This document shows positions 17,738 through 26,100 of a DNA stretch of 64,000 nucleotides, one piece after another. How positions within the stretch are numbered: position 1 is the stretch's first letter; every line of letters starts with the position of its first letter. The notes beneath the pieces were generated by a model. The model ran no database searches. It was not told the DNA's origin and worked only from the letters and a program-made list of their open reading frames with translations. Source of the stretch: Janibacter sp. DB-40 (lineage in GTDB: Bacteria; Actinomycetota; Actinomycetes; Actinomycetales; Dermatophilaceae); the NCBI RefSeq assembly GCF_029510815.1, contig NZ_CP120360.1:2790001-2854000 (forward strand), in the 5' to 3' direction. A program made the position numbers and the translations under genes.

Positions 17738-18673
17738 ATGGCAACCGGGACGCACGGGCAGAGCCTCGGGACCCGAGCTCGATCCGTCGCCGTGGGCGTC
17801 GCCGTCGCGGCGGCCACGGCGCTGAGTGGCTGCGACGGTGGGACGCCTGCAGACCAGGGCAGCGAGGCCACCACCTCAGCGGAGACCGTGCGGTCCTCGA
17901 GCAGCTCCCCCTCACCGTCGACGACCGAACAAGACTTCCCGGACGTACGCAGTGCCGGTGTCCCCGACGGGGTCCCCCTGACCCACTCCGATGGCCTGAC
18001 CATCACCGAGGACGACACTGTCGTCGACGGGCAGGAGGTCAACGGCCGAATCATCGTGCAGGCGAATAACGTGACCATCCGCAACACCAAGGTCACCTCG
18101 AGCACCGACGTCTCCCCGCTCCAGATCGACGAGAACGCCGAGGGCACCCTCATCGAGAACGTCGAGGTCGACAACAGCGGGGAACCCGGCCTCGGCATCC
18201 TCATCCGCGGTGACGACACCACGGTGCGCGCAGCCGACATCCACTCCGCTGAGGACGGCATGAGGATCGAGGCGAGCAATGTTCTCGTCGAGGGCTGCTA
18301 CATCCACGACATGCAGCGCTTCTCCGGCGGCCATCACGACTCCATCCAGATCCGCAAGGGCGATGACATCACGCTCACCGGCAACAACCTCCAGTCCTAC
18401 AAGGCATCCACCTACGACCCGCAGAACGCCGCCCTCCAAATCGGCTCACTCGTCGGCGACGACCCGATCTCCAACCTCGTCGTGAGCAACAACCTCATGA
18501 ACGGTGGCAACTACACCATCAACGGTGGCCGCAGTGGCGACACCGACAGCGCCCGATACACCAACAACCAGTTCGGCACCGACTACCGCTACGGCATCGT
18601 CGCCAACCTCCAGCAAGGCAGCATCTGGGAAGACTCCAATGTCGACCACGAGAGCGGCGAACCCGTCCGATAG
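17738..18673 (+). CDS. Secreted lipoprotein with right-handed beta-helix repeats
   Basis: A 311-residue protein. A basic start and hydrophobic stretch end in the lipobox LSGC (Cys near residue 32), so it should be lipid-anchored outside the membrane. A Ser/Thr-rich linker follows, and then short repeats of the beta-helix kind (NGRIIVQANNVTIRNTKV, GTLIENVEVDNSG, DDITLTGNNL, ISNLVVSNNLM). This fold is used by pectate lyases, polysaccharide epimerases and glycan hydrolases. No catalytic residues can be assigned by eye. Its place in the glycan operon suggests it cuts, modifies or binds the exported polymer. Confidence 0.72.
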   Translation: MATGTHGQSLGTRARSVAVGVAVAAATALSGCDGGTPADQGSEATTSAETVRSSSSSPSPSTTEQDFPDVRSAGVPDGVPLTHSDGLTITEDDTVVDGQEVNGRIIVQANNVTIRNTKVTSSTDVSPLQIDENAEGTLIENVEVDNSGEPGLGILIRGDDTTVRAADIHSAEDGMRIEASNVLVEGCYIHDMQRFSGGHHDSIQIRKGDDITLTGNNLQSYKASTYDPQNAALQIGSLVGDDPISNLVVSNNLMNGGNYTINGGRSGDTDSARYTNNQFGTDYRYGIVANLQQGSIWEDSNVDHESGEPVR

Positions 18674-18695
18674 GCCGCGCTGCCAGCAGCGGCCA

Positions 18696-19838
18696 TCAGT
18701 CCACCTGCAGACGAACGATCCGGTCGTCCGAATCGGACGGGTCGCCGCGGCCGTCGGTGTTCGATGTCACCACCCAGAGGTCGTCATCGGGGGTGGTGAC
18801 GACCGTCCGCAACCGCCCCAGACCCATGTCGAAGTCCTTGGGCTCGCCCACGGACCCGTCCTCGCCCAGCGGGATGTACCAGAGACGCTCCCCCATGAGC
18901 GCCGACATCCAGACGCCCTCATCGGTCACCGCGATCCCCGAGGGTGAGGCCTCGGACGTTCCCCAGGTGACCAGGGGGTTGGTGTAGTCGGAGTCGTCGG
19001 CCCACCCTTCGATCTCCGGCCACCCGTAGTTGGCGCCGGACTCGATGAGGTTCAGCTCGTCGTACATGCTGCTGCCGAACTCCGAGGCGTACATGGTCCC
19101 GTCGCTCGTCCACCCCAGGCCCTGGACGTTGCGGTGCCCGTAGCTCCAGACCTCGTTGTCGAACGGATTACCCGGCGCAGGCTCACCCGACGTGGTGATG
19201 CGAAGGATCTTCCCGGCCAGGCTCGACGTGTCCTGCGGGAGGTCGAGGTTTCTGGTGTCCCCGGTCGTGACGTACAGGTAGCCGTCCGGGCCGAATGCCA
19301 AGCGCCCCCCGGAGTGGTTCTCGTTCGTGGGGATCCCCTCGAGGATGACCTCCTGGTTGACCAGCTCGTCTCCGTCGATGTCGTAGCGCACCACCCTGTT
19401 GTCCGACTCGGTCGTGAAGTACAGGTAGATGCCGTCATCGGGTCCCACGGCCAGCCCCAGCAGACCGTCCTCGCTGGCGTGCTGCACATCGGGAACGGCC
19501 CCCTCCTCACCTCCCGCGTCCAGCACGGTGGTGTCGCCATCCTCGTCGAGGCGAAGCACCTCGCCGGAGTCCCGCAACGTCACCACGGCGGTCCCGTCCG
19601 CGAGGAAGTCCACATCCCAAGGCGTCTCGAGGCCGCTGGTGATCGTCTCGCCCACGGAGACGTCCTCCACAGCACCCGAGGGCCTCGAACCACCTTCGTC
19701 CGAGTTGCTGTGGTCAGGTACCGCCCCTCCCCTCGGCTCGTCGTCGGAGGGGGACGCGCTGCAACCGGCCGTGATGGCGGCGGCGGCAACTCCGGCCAGA
19801 AGCAGACGCATCCGACGGTGGTGGTTCACTCGTGACAT
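18696..19838 (-). CDS. PQQ-type soluble sugar dehydrogenase, lipoprotein
   Basis: A 380-residue beta-propeller protein of the glucose/sorbosone dehydrogenase family. Hallmarks are NENHSGGRLAFGPDGYLYVT (about residues 168-187), SYGHRNVQGLGW and GSSMYDELNLIESGANYGWP. A signal peptide ends in the lipobox ITAGC, so it is anchored on the outside. Family enzymes oxidise aldoses with PQQ, although many homologues have lost activity. ATG at 19838 was chosen for the GGGAG site on its 5' side; an upstream GTG-type extension adds only seven residues. It is convergent with the beta-helix lipoprotein, and the ACP gene lies just upstream on the same strand. Confidence 0.82.
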   Translation of the reverse strand: MSRVNHHRRMRLLLAGVAAAAITAGCSASPSDDEPRGGAVPDHSNSDEGGSRPSGAVEDVSVGETITSGLETPWDVDFLADGTAVVTLRDSGEVLRLDEDGDTTVLDAGGEEGAVPDVQHASEDGLLGLAVGPDDGIYLYFTTESDNRVVRYDIDGDELVNQEVILEGIPTNENHSGGRLAFGPDGYLYVTTGDTRNLDLPQDTSSLAGKILRITTSGEPAPGNPFDNEVWSYGHRNVQGLGWTSDGTMYASEFGSSMYDELNLIESGANYGWPEIEGWADDSDYTNPLVTWGTSEASPSGIAVTDEGVWMSALMGERLWYIPLGEDGSVGEPKDFDMGLGRLRTVVTTPDDDLWVVTSNTDGRGDPSDSDDRIVRLQVD

Positions 19839-19862
19839 CGGAACTCCCGGGGACCGCACGAC

Positions 19863-20111
19863 TCACAACTTGCGCGCCACGAAACCAGTGATGTTCGCGA
19901 CGCTGTCCAAGTTGGCGGGAACCGTCTCGTGGTCGGCGATCTCGACCCCCAGATCACCCTCGAGGAACTCCACCAGCTCGAGGACCCCCGTCGAGTCAAG
20001 GATCCCGCTCTCCAGCAGTGACTCCGTGTCACCGGGCATCTTGCTGACATCACCGAAAAGAAAGTTGTTCAGGATGAAACCCCGAACCTCACTCGCCACT
20101 TCTTCACTCAT
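19863..20111 (-). CDS. Acyl carrier protein with intact attachment site
   Basis: An 82-residue acidic protein, normal ACP length. The attachment motif is ESGILDSTGVLELVEFLEG, with the serine at about residue 40 in the DSTG form common to stand-alone carrier proteins of AMP-ligase systems. Helix 3 and the C-terminal helix (NITGFVARKL) are as expected. It is divergent from the AMP-forming ligase across a 135-bp promoter region, and an AcpS-type transferase follows that ligase. The trio most simply forms a loading system: the transferase makes holo-ACP and the ligase charges it. Confidence 0.85.
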   Translation of the reverse strand: MSEEVASEVRGFILNNFLFGDVSKMPGDTESLLESGILDSTGVLELVEFLEGDLGVEIADHETVPANLDSVANITGFVARKL

Positions 20112-20246
20112 CCCACCCTCACCCCAAGACCCGGTGCGACAACCGCTCCCCCGGCTGTTGAGTGATCACGCTACCCTAGGCAGGGCCTCTTGGGCGACGA
20201 AATCCGCCAGTCGTTCGGGCGCAGACCATTCGGCGAGGAGTGGCAC

Positions 20247-21743
20247 GTGGCTGAGCATCTCATCAACATCGGTGACGAGCTGCTCCGCGTCGGTCGTGCG
20301 GACTCCATCGCCATCATCGACCGCGATGGTCCCCACACCTACGCACAACTTCGGGAAGCCGCTGACGCCGTGGGTCATTCCATCAGTGAGTGGAACCTTG
20401 ACGCAGGTGCCCGCATCGGGCTGCTCAGTCGGAACTCACTCTTCTGGGCCGCGGCCTATCTCGCCATCCTCCGTTCCGGGCACGTGGCAGTCCCCTTCGC
20501 CACCAATCTCACGGTCTCGGACATCCGGGCGCGGGCACGCTTCGTCGACTGCGATGCCTTCGTGCTGGACACCGGGCTGAAGCGCCTTGCCGAAGGAGTG
20601 GCGATGGAAGCACGCCACGTGGTCGACGAGAGCGTGCTGTCGGCACCACACCACCGGGGGGACACCACGAGGCCGGTCGACCCCGATGAGGATGCCGTGC
20701 TGATGTTCACCTCCGGAACCACCTCCGCCCCGCGCGCCGTCCGGGTCAGCCACCGCAACATCCGTGCGAACACCGACTCCATCGTGGAGTACCTCGGTCT
20801 CACGGCGGATGACCGGGTTCTCGTGGTGCTGCCGTTCACCTACTGCTATGGCGCTTCGCTGCTGCACACCCACCTGAGTGTCGGCGCCAGCCTCTCCGTC
20901 TGCGACACCTTCACCTTCCCGGAGACGGTGATCGAGACGATCCGCCGCGACGCGTGCACCGGCTTGGCCGGCGTGCCGTCGACCTACCAGCTGCTGCTCC
21001 GGGCGAGCTCTTTCGCCACGGCCCGGCTGCCCTCGCTCAGGCTCCTCCAGCAGGCCGGCGGACGACTCCCCCAGTCACAGGTCGACGCGGTGGTGGCGGC
21101 CCAACCCCAGGCCCGATTGTTCGTCATGTACGGGGCGACGGAGGCCACATCACGCATGTCCTATCTTCCTCCGGAGCTCCACGACGAGCGCTCCGGTTCG
21201 GTCGGTCGGGGGATTCCCGGCGTGTCCTTGATCGTCGTCGACGAGAACGGGGAGGACCTCCCGCCCGGTTCCGTCGGCGAGCTGTTCGCTCGCGGGGACA
21301 ACATCACCCGCGGGTACTGGAACGATCCCGAGGGAACGGCCGAACGCTTCGTCGACGGCGGGTTGCTCACCGGGGACTTGGGCTACGCCGACGCTGACGG
21401 CTTCGTCTACATCGTCGATCGCAAGGCGGACTTCATCAAGTCCTGGGGGATACGTATCTCCAGCCACGAGATCGAGGACGCCGTGGTCTCCATGCCCGGG
21501 GTGACCGCCGCCGCGGCTGTCGGTCGCCCGGACGAAGCAGCAGGCGAGGCCGTCGTCGTCTTCTACGTGTCCTCCGACGTCACCCCGGCCCAGGTCCTCG
21601 CCCACTGCCGCGCCACGATGGCCCGGCACCTCGTCCCGGATGAGGCCCGCCCCATCGCCCAGCTCCCGCTCAACCGCAACGGCAAGGTCGTCAAGTCCGA
21701 GTTGAAGGCCATGGCCGCCACGGTCACGGAGACTCGGAGCTGA
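20247..21743 (+). CDS. AMP-forming acyl/aryl-acid ligase
   Basis: A 498-residue ANL-superfamily enzyme. Core motifs: A3 loop LMFTSGTTSAPRAVRV (about residues 152-167; the usual GxPK is APRA), A5 MYGATEATSRM, A7 LTGDLGYADADGFVY, A8 KADFIKSWGIRISSHEIE, and the A10 lysine in PLNRNGKVVKSEL. It should activate a carboxylic acid as the adenylate and transfer it to the phosphopantetheine of the neighbouring ACP, or to CoA. GTG at 20247 was chosen because GAGGAG lies 6 bases upstream; a TTG at 20190 is possible but has no site. The acid is unknown. Confidence 0.85.
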   Translation: MAEHLINIGDELLRVGRADSIAIIDRDGPHTYAQLREAADAVGHSISEWNLDAGARIGLLSRNSLFWAAAYLAILRSGHVAVPFATNLTVSDIRARARFVDCDAFVLDTGLKRLAEGVAMEARHVVDESVLSAPHHRGDTTRPVDPDEDAVLMFTSGTTSAPRAVRVSHRNIRANTDSIVEYLGLTADDRVLVVLPFTYCYGASLLHTHLSVGASLSVCDTFTFPETVIETIRRDACTGLAGVPSTYQLLLRASSFATARLPSLRLLQQAGGRLPQSQVDAVVAAQPQARLFVMYGATEATSRMSYLPPELHDERSGSVGRGIPGVSLIVVDENGEDLPPGSVGELFARGDNITRGYWNDPEGTAERFVDGGLLTGDLGYADADGFVYIVDRKADFIKSWGIRISSHEIEDAVVSMPGVTAAAAVGRPDEAAGEAVVVFYVSSDVTPAQVLAHCRATMARHLVPDEARPIAQLPLNRNGKVVKSELKAMAATVTETRS

Positions 21744-21744
21744 G

Positions 21745-22137
21745 TTGGCGGACCTCGTCGGGGTGGGCACGGACGTCGTCGATGTTGCCCGCATCGAGCG
21801 ACTCGTATCGCGCGGTGGCCGGCGGTTCCTCGAGCGCTGGTTCCGGACCGCCGAGATCGACTACTGCCTCAGCGGTGCCCGTGCGGTGCGCGTCGCGGCA
21901 CTGCTCGCAGCCAAGGAAGCAGCGGTGAAGTCCCTCGGCGCACCGGGCGAGGGGCCCGTGCCATGGAAGCAGATCGAGGTCACCCATGACCCCGCCACCG
22001 GGCTGCGCCTTCACGGATCGATGTACGTCTGGGCCGTGTCCGCTGGAGGCCTCACCTTCCATGTGACGACGGCCCACACCCCCGACCTCGCGATGGCCAC
22101 GGTCATCGCTCTACGGAGCGGTCAGACGCCGGCCTGA
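21745..22137 (+). CDS. acpS: Holo-[acyl-carrier-protein] synthase, AcpS type
   Basis: A 130-residue 4'-phosphopantetheinyl transferase. The N-terminal VGVGTDVVDVARIERL holds the Mg-binding aspartate, and LAAKEAAVKSLGA holds the glutamate and lysine of the second motif (about residues 54-66). It transfers phosphopantetheine from CoA to the ACP serine. It starts at a TTG one base after the ligase stop, so it is translated with it. Its 3' end overlaps the 3' end of the convergent ABC exporter gene by 16 bp. Co-location with one ACP suggests a dedicated enzyme rather than the housekeeping AcpS, though this cannot be decided from the window. Confidence 0.88.
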   Translation: MADLVGVGTDVVDVARIERLVSRGGRRFLERWFRTAEIDYCLSGARAVRVAALLAAKEAAVKSLGAPGEGPVPWKQIEVTHDPATGLRLHGSMYVWAVSAGGLTFHVTTAHTPDLAMATVIALRSGQTPA

Positions 22138-23963
22138 CGCTGCGTGATTTCGTTGACCTCGCGGAAGAAGTCGCTCTGCTCCATGACCTCGGCCTGCGTT
22201 CCGATCGCCGAGACTCGTCCGTCGACCATCACCAGAACGCGATCGCACACCGACAGGGTCGACAGACGGTGGGCGATGAGGATCGTGATCGTCTGGCCCT
22301 TGATGTGCTCGATCGACTGCTGCACCAGCTCCTCCGACCGTGCGTCCAGGGCGCTGGTTGGTTCATCCAGGACGAGGACGGCGGGCTCCTCGGCCAGCGC
22401 CCGAGCGAGGCAGATGCGTTGGCGTTGACCGCCGGACACCGCACTGGCACGTTGCCCGATGACCGTGTCGTACCCCTGCGGCCATGACATGACGTCGTCG
22501 TGGATCTGCGCCTGTTTCGCCGCCCGGACCAGTGCTTCATCGGAGATCCAGTCACGGTGAAAGGCGATGTTCTCCCGAACCGTGCCCCAGATGACCTGCG
22601 AGGACTGGGGGACATAAGCCACCTGTCGTTGCCAGTCCGCGCGCCGAAAGGCGCGTGCATCCTCGCCGTTGACGAGCACGGCGCCCGTGTGCGGATCACG
22701 CAATCTCAGCAGGACCTGGACGATCGAGGACTTGCCTGCACCGGAGGGCCCGACGATCCCGATCGCCTCACCCCGTCGCAGATCGAAGGTGACGTCGTGG
22801 AGGACGTTCGTGCCGTCGCGATAGGCGAAGGAGACGTGCGAGAGCCCCAGTGTCCGGATCTCATCAAGGGTCTGCGGACCGTCCTGCTGCGGGCTGGCCC
22901 GATAGCGTTCGAGCGCATCGGCAATCTGGTTCATGAAGGGGACGCGCTCGTCGATCATGGTGACGGCCGACTGGATCTGCTGCGCAAACGTCAGGGCTCG
23001 GATCAGGAGCAGGATGACCGCGGCCAGCCCGGCGACGTCGCCGGCACCAACGACCGCGACCGTGATCAACGCGACCACCAGCAGCAGGAGGGCCACCCCC
23101 TGGTAAAGGCCTGGCAGGCCGACTGCCATGAACCTCGTGCGAGCGTAGGGTCGCCGCACGGCGTTGACGTGGTGATGAAAGCTGGCGCGGAAGGCCCCCG
23201 TCGCGCCGAAGACCTCGGTCTCCTCAGCCATTTGAACGACCTGTTGGACCGTGTTCGTGAAGGACATGGCCTCCCGGCTCAACACCTTTGCGTGACGGCG
23301 CAGCCTGCGTGCCAGCGGCCGCAGCGCGAAGAACAGCAGCAGGCATGCCGTCATGAACACAGCGGCAGCCACGAAGTTCTGCACGAAGGCTCCGACGGCC
23401 ATGGCGAGGAACATCACGACCGCCGTCATGCCGAGGCCCATCTGGATCGCGGTCATGGCCGTGTAGGTCGCGTTCTGGGTCATGAGGTTCTGGAAGGAGC
23501 CATCACGTTCCTTGGACTTCACCGCCCACGACGTCGAGGTGAAGGACTCGAACAACGCGATGCGCAGGTCGGACAGCACTCGGGAACTCATCCGGGCAGG
23601 GATGTACGCCAGCAACAGCTGGAGACCAGCCCGGGCCACTGCCGCTGCGATGGCGACGGTGAATGTCGTGGACTGGGACAGCTCCACGGTGACGGGCCCG
23701 AACCGGTGGGAGATCCCTTGCTGCGCATCCGTGAGCCCGACCGCCATGGTTGCGATGAGCATCAGCAACCCGGCCTCGACGAGCCCGGCGATGATCGACA
23801 CGACGACGATCGCCACGAGAAGCAGACGGGACGAGCGAAAGAAGGGGGACAGTCGCCGCCACGCGTGTCTGCTGCGCAGCACTGTCCGGATGGGCCCCCG
23901 GTGCTGCCACCTGGCCCTCCCGACAAGCTCGGGCGACCGGCCCGACGCCTCAGGCGTCGACAT
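22122..23963 (-). CDS. ABC exporter, fused permease and ATPase (MsbA-like)
   Basis: A 613-residue half-transporter. Six hydrophobic segments fill about residues 45-335. The ATPase domain shows Walker [10 protein letters not shown] (about 405-413), Q-loop YVPQSSQ, signature [15 protein letters not shown] and Walker [14 protein letters not shown], with the switch histidine in IAHRLST. It should homodimerise and flip a lipid-linked glycan or glycolipid across the membrane. With no Wzx-type flippase visible in this cluster, it is the best candidate for export of the lipid-linked intermediate. The start overlaps the CatB-type acetyltransferase stop by 14 bp. Confidence 0.87.
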   Translation of the reverse strand: MSTPEASGRSPELVGRARWQHRGPIRTVLRSRHAWRRLSPFFRSSRLLLVAIVVVSIIAGLVEAGLLMLIATMAVGLTDAQQGISHRFGPVTVELSQSTTFTVAIAAAVARAGLQLLLAYIPARMSSRVLSDLRIALFESFTSTSWAVKSKERDGSFQNLMTQNATYTAMTAIQMGLGMTAVVMFLAMAVGAFVQNFVAAAVFMTACLLLFFALRPLARRLRRHAKVLSREAMSFTNTVQQVVQMAEETEVFGATGAFRASFHHHVNAVRRPYARTRFMAVGLPGLYQGVALLLLVVALITVAVVGAGDVAGLAAVILLLIRALTFAQQIQSAVTMIDERVPFMNQIADALERYRASPQQDGPQTLDEIRTLGLSHVSFAYRDGTNVLHDVTFDLRRGEAIGIVGPSGAGKSSIVQVLLRLRDPHTGAVLVNGEDARAFRRADWQRQVAYVPQSSQVIWGTVRENIAFHRDWISDEALVRAAKQAQIHDDVMSWPQGYDTVIGQRASAVSGGQRQRICLARALAEEPAVLVLDEPTSALDARSEELVQQSIEHIKGQTITILIAHRLSTLSVCDRVLVMVDGRVSAIGTQAEVMEQSDFFREVNEITQRQAGV

Positions 23964-24585
23964 CGTGGGCGTCGATGAAGCGCTGGATGTCGTCGGACAT
24001 CATGAGGTCCAGTGAGGCCACGATGCGCTCGTCACTCCAGTCCCACCACTTGATCCGCAGCAGCGCAGCGATCTGTTCCGGCGTGAATCGGAATCCGGCG
24101 ACCCGTGCGGGGTTCCCCAGCGCGATGGCATACGGCGGCACATTCGACCGGACGACGCTGCCGGCCCCGACCACGGCGCCGTCGCCCACCGTCACGCCGG
24201 ACAGGATCAGCACATCGTGGCCGATCCACACGTCGTTCCCGATGACGATGTCGCCCAGCCCCCGGGCAGTGGGGCCATCCGCCTGATACCAGCCGTCGAA
24301 GGGCGGGTACTCCCCGAACCGGTAGGTGGTCACGAAGTCCGTGCGGTGCTCGCCCCCGAGAAGCACCTCGGTGCCGGCGGCGATGGAGCAGAAGTGTCCG
24401 ATGGTGAGGGCGCTGCCCGGGGAGCGGTTGGCGATCTTCAGGTACCCCCACGAGTACCGGCCGATGTCGTAACGCGCCAGATCGGGGCGCTCGTCCAACC
24501 TCCGCGGAGGCGTGTCCAGGATCTTGCGCTTGACCCTCCCCAGCCGCTCGCGCGCATCTCGGCGAATCCTGTTCGTCAGCGTCAT
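23950..24585 (-). CDS. CatB-type hexapeptide acetyltransferase
   Basis: A 211-residue left-handed beta-helix acyltransferase of the xenobiotic/polysaccharide class. Hexapeptide turns run through [38 protein letters not shown] and [13 protein letters not shown]; the likely catalytic histidine is in GGEHRTDFV (about residue 92). The tail [16 protein letters not shown] is diagnostic of the family. Members O-acetylate sugars using acetyl-CoA, and some accept other acyl groups. ATG at 24585 begins [12 protein letters not shown] after a GGAGG stretch; a longer frame upstream is non-coding in character. Coupled to the ABC exporter by a 14-bp overlap. Confidence 0.82.
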   Translation of the reverse strand: MTLTNRIRRDARERLGRVKRKILDTPPRRLDERPDLARYDIGRYSWGYLKIANRSPGSALTIGHFCSIAAGTEVLLGGEHRTDFVTTYRFGEYPPFDGWYQADGPTARGLGDIVIGNDVWIGHDVLILSGVTVGDGAVVGAGSVVRSNVPPYAIALGNPARVAGFRFTPEQIAALLRIKWWDWSDERIVASLDLMMSDDIQRFIDAHDVDA

Positions 24586-24674
24586 GTCCTGAGCACCTCC
24601 CGCACTGCATGGACAACCCTCCCCATGTCTCTCGAGACGGCACACATGAACCAACTCGAGTGACTCACGACACC

Positions 24675-25589
24675 CTAGCGGGCCTCCGGCTGGTCGGACC
24701 CTCCAAGCCGGCCCACCTCGACGCGAGTGCGAATGGCCAGAGCGAGCACGTGCCATGCGGCGGCATACCGGTGGTAGGTCTCGCCCACGACAAAGGCGAC
24801 ACGCGCCCGAGGCGTCCGCAGCTCGGGGGCTCTAGCCCGACGGACGGCTCCGATGGGTGGGACGAGGGACCGGGCCGTGGGCCACGGGGACACGGTCGCC
24901 CCGCCGGCGAGCCGATCCCGTTCATGCCCCCCGCGAATGACCCTGCGCAACTTCGAGTTCAGTGCGTGGAAGGAGTCTCGCGCTGGGTGGCGCACCTGTG
25001 CATCGCGACAGAACACCGTCCGCGCCCCGCGGCCGTGGGCTCGTTGCCCCCACTCGATGTCCGCACCGGAGAACAGCTCGTGGAGGAAGGGTCCGGTGTC
25101 GTCGAACACCGCCCGGGTCGTTGCCATGTTGGCGGTGACGCAGCCTCCGCCCCTTTGGACGTAGACCTGCTGAGGGAACGCGTGGACCAGCTCATAGGCC
25201 TCGACAGGGTGTGGTCTGCGGTCGTCCCTGACGTCGACCGCCACGTGCCCGGCGACGACATCCGCACCGGCGCCCAGTGCCGCGACGAGTTCTTCCACCC
25301 ACGACTCATCGGGGAGGCAGTCTGCATCGGTGAAGGCCAGGACCGTGCCGTGGCTGGCCAGGACAGCGGCATTGCGCGCGGCGTAGGACCCGCCTGCGGG
25401 CTCGGTGACCACCCGCACACCCTCGTCCGCGAGCACGCCCCTGAACGGCACGGCGCTGCCGTTGTCGGCCACGATGATCTCGATGAGGTCGGCAGGGTAT
25501 GTCTGGCGCCGGATCATGGCCAGACACTGCGTGAGCCGTGGGTCATCGCGCACCGGAATGATCACCGACACTCGTGGCAGGTCCCCCAT
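24675..25589 (-). CDS. Family 2 glycosyltransferase
   Basis: A 304-residue GT-A enzyme: [17 protein letters not shown] at the start, [27 protein letters not shown], and the metal site [16 protein letters not shown] (about residues 85-100). The later [18 protein letters not shown] is the usual acceptor-side ED-like motif. The start is uncertain: ATG 25589 is used; ATG 25598 and TTG 25625 are in frame, the latter without a spaced ribosome-binding site. It is the last glycan gene on this side and ends at a stop 90 bp from the acetyltransferase start. Donor unknown. Confidence 0.8.
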   Translation of the reverse strand: MGDLPRVSVIIPVRDDPRLTQCLAMIRRQTYPADLIEIIVADNGSAVPFRGVLADEGVRVVTEPAGGSYAARNAAVLASHGTVLAFTDADCLPDESWVEELVAALGAGADVVAGHVAVDVRDDRRPHPVEAYELVHAFPQQVYVQRGGGCVTANMATTRAVFDDTGPFLHELFSGADIEWGQRAHGRGARTVFCRDAQVRHPARDSFHALNSKLRRVIRGGHERDRLAGGATVSPWPTARSLVPPIGAVRRARAPELRTPRARVAFVVGETYHRYAAAWHVLALAIRTRVEVGRLGGSDQPEAR

Positions 25590-25696
25590 GAGGACCATCC
25601 TGATCCGTCGGGTCACCCACTTCAACCCTCGCCGACGACCGGCGTTCGCGACGGAGGCTCTGCAGGGCGTTCAGGGGTCGGGCTTCTGGCCGAGCC

Positions 25697-25749
25697 CATG
25701 ACGAAGGGGGCTGCCCACCGGCCGGCCGGTGGCAGCCCCCTTCGTCATG
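25697..25749. terminator. Long palindrome at the right edge of the glycan island
   Basis: CATGACGAAGGGGG at 25697-25710 pairs with CCCCCTTCGTCATG at 25736-25749, with a further near-complementary stem (one unpaired C) between. It lies 7 bp downstream of the DUF6458 gene stop, on that gene's 3' side, so it probably ends that transcript. It closely resembles the palindrome at 5475-5514 at the other edge of the island. Confidence 0.72.
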
Positions 25750-25756
25750 CGTGGGC

Positions 25757-25954
25757 TCAGAAGCGGTCCTCGTGGACGACCGTCTTGCGTCGGCGATCGA
25801 AGACGAAGCTGAGGATGATCGCCAGCACGCCCAGGACGATGGCGATCCAGCCGATGGCCCCCAGGTCCAGGCCCGCGATCATCATGTCGCCGTTGTAGGC
25901 GAAGACGATGATGAGGCCGATGAGCAGAAGGAAGATGCCGGCTCCGATGTACAT
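25757..25954 (-). CDS. Small two-helix membrane protein, DUF6458-like
   Basis: A 65-residue protein made of two hydrophobic helices (about 3-20 and 28-50) joined by a short turn, ending in a basic-acidic tail (FDRRRKTVVHEDRF). This matches a small actinobacterial family of unknown function. The ATG at 25954 opens directly into helix 1. It stands alone between the glycan island and the copper gene, with its own terminator. No function is proposed. Confidence 0.7.
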   Translation of the reverse strand: MYIGAGIFLLLIGLIIVFAYNGDMMIAGLDLGAIGWIAIVLGVLAIILSFVFDRRRKTVVHEDRF

Positions 25955-26100
25955 GCTCCACTCCGTTCCCCGGCCGCGCGGCCGGTGTCGGTCTCCGCGG
26001 GGTCGCGCGGAACAGGTTTCGGCCCTACTGGACCGTCACGTGCAGACTATCGGCGAACGCCCGGCATCCGGGGATTTCACGCGGGGCGGCGGCCCCGCAC

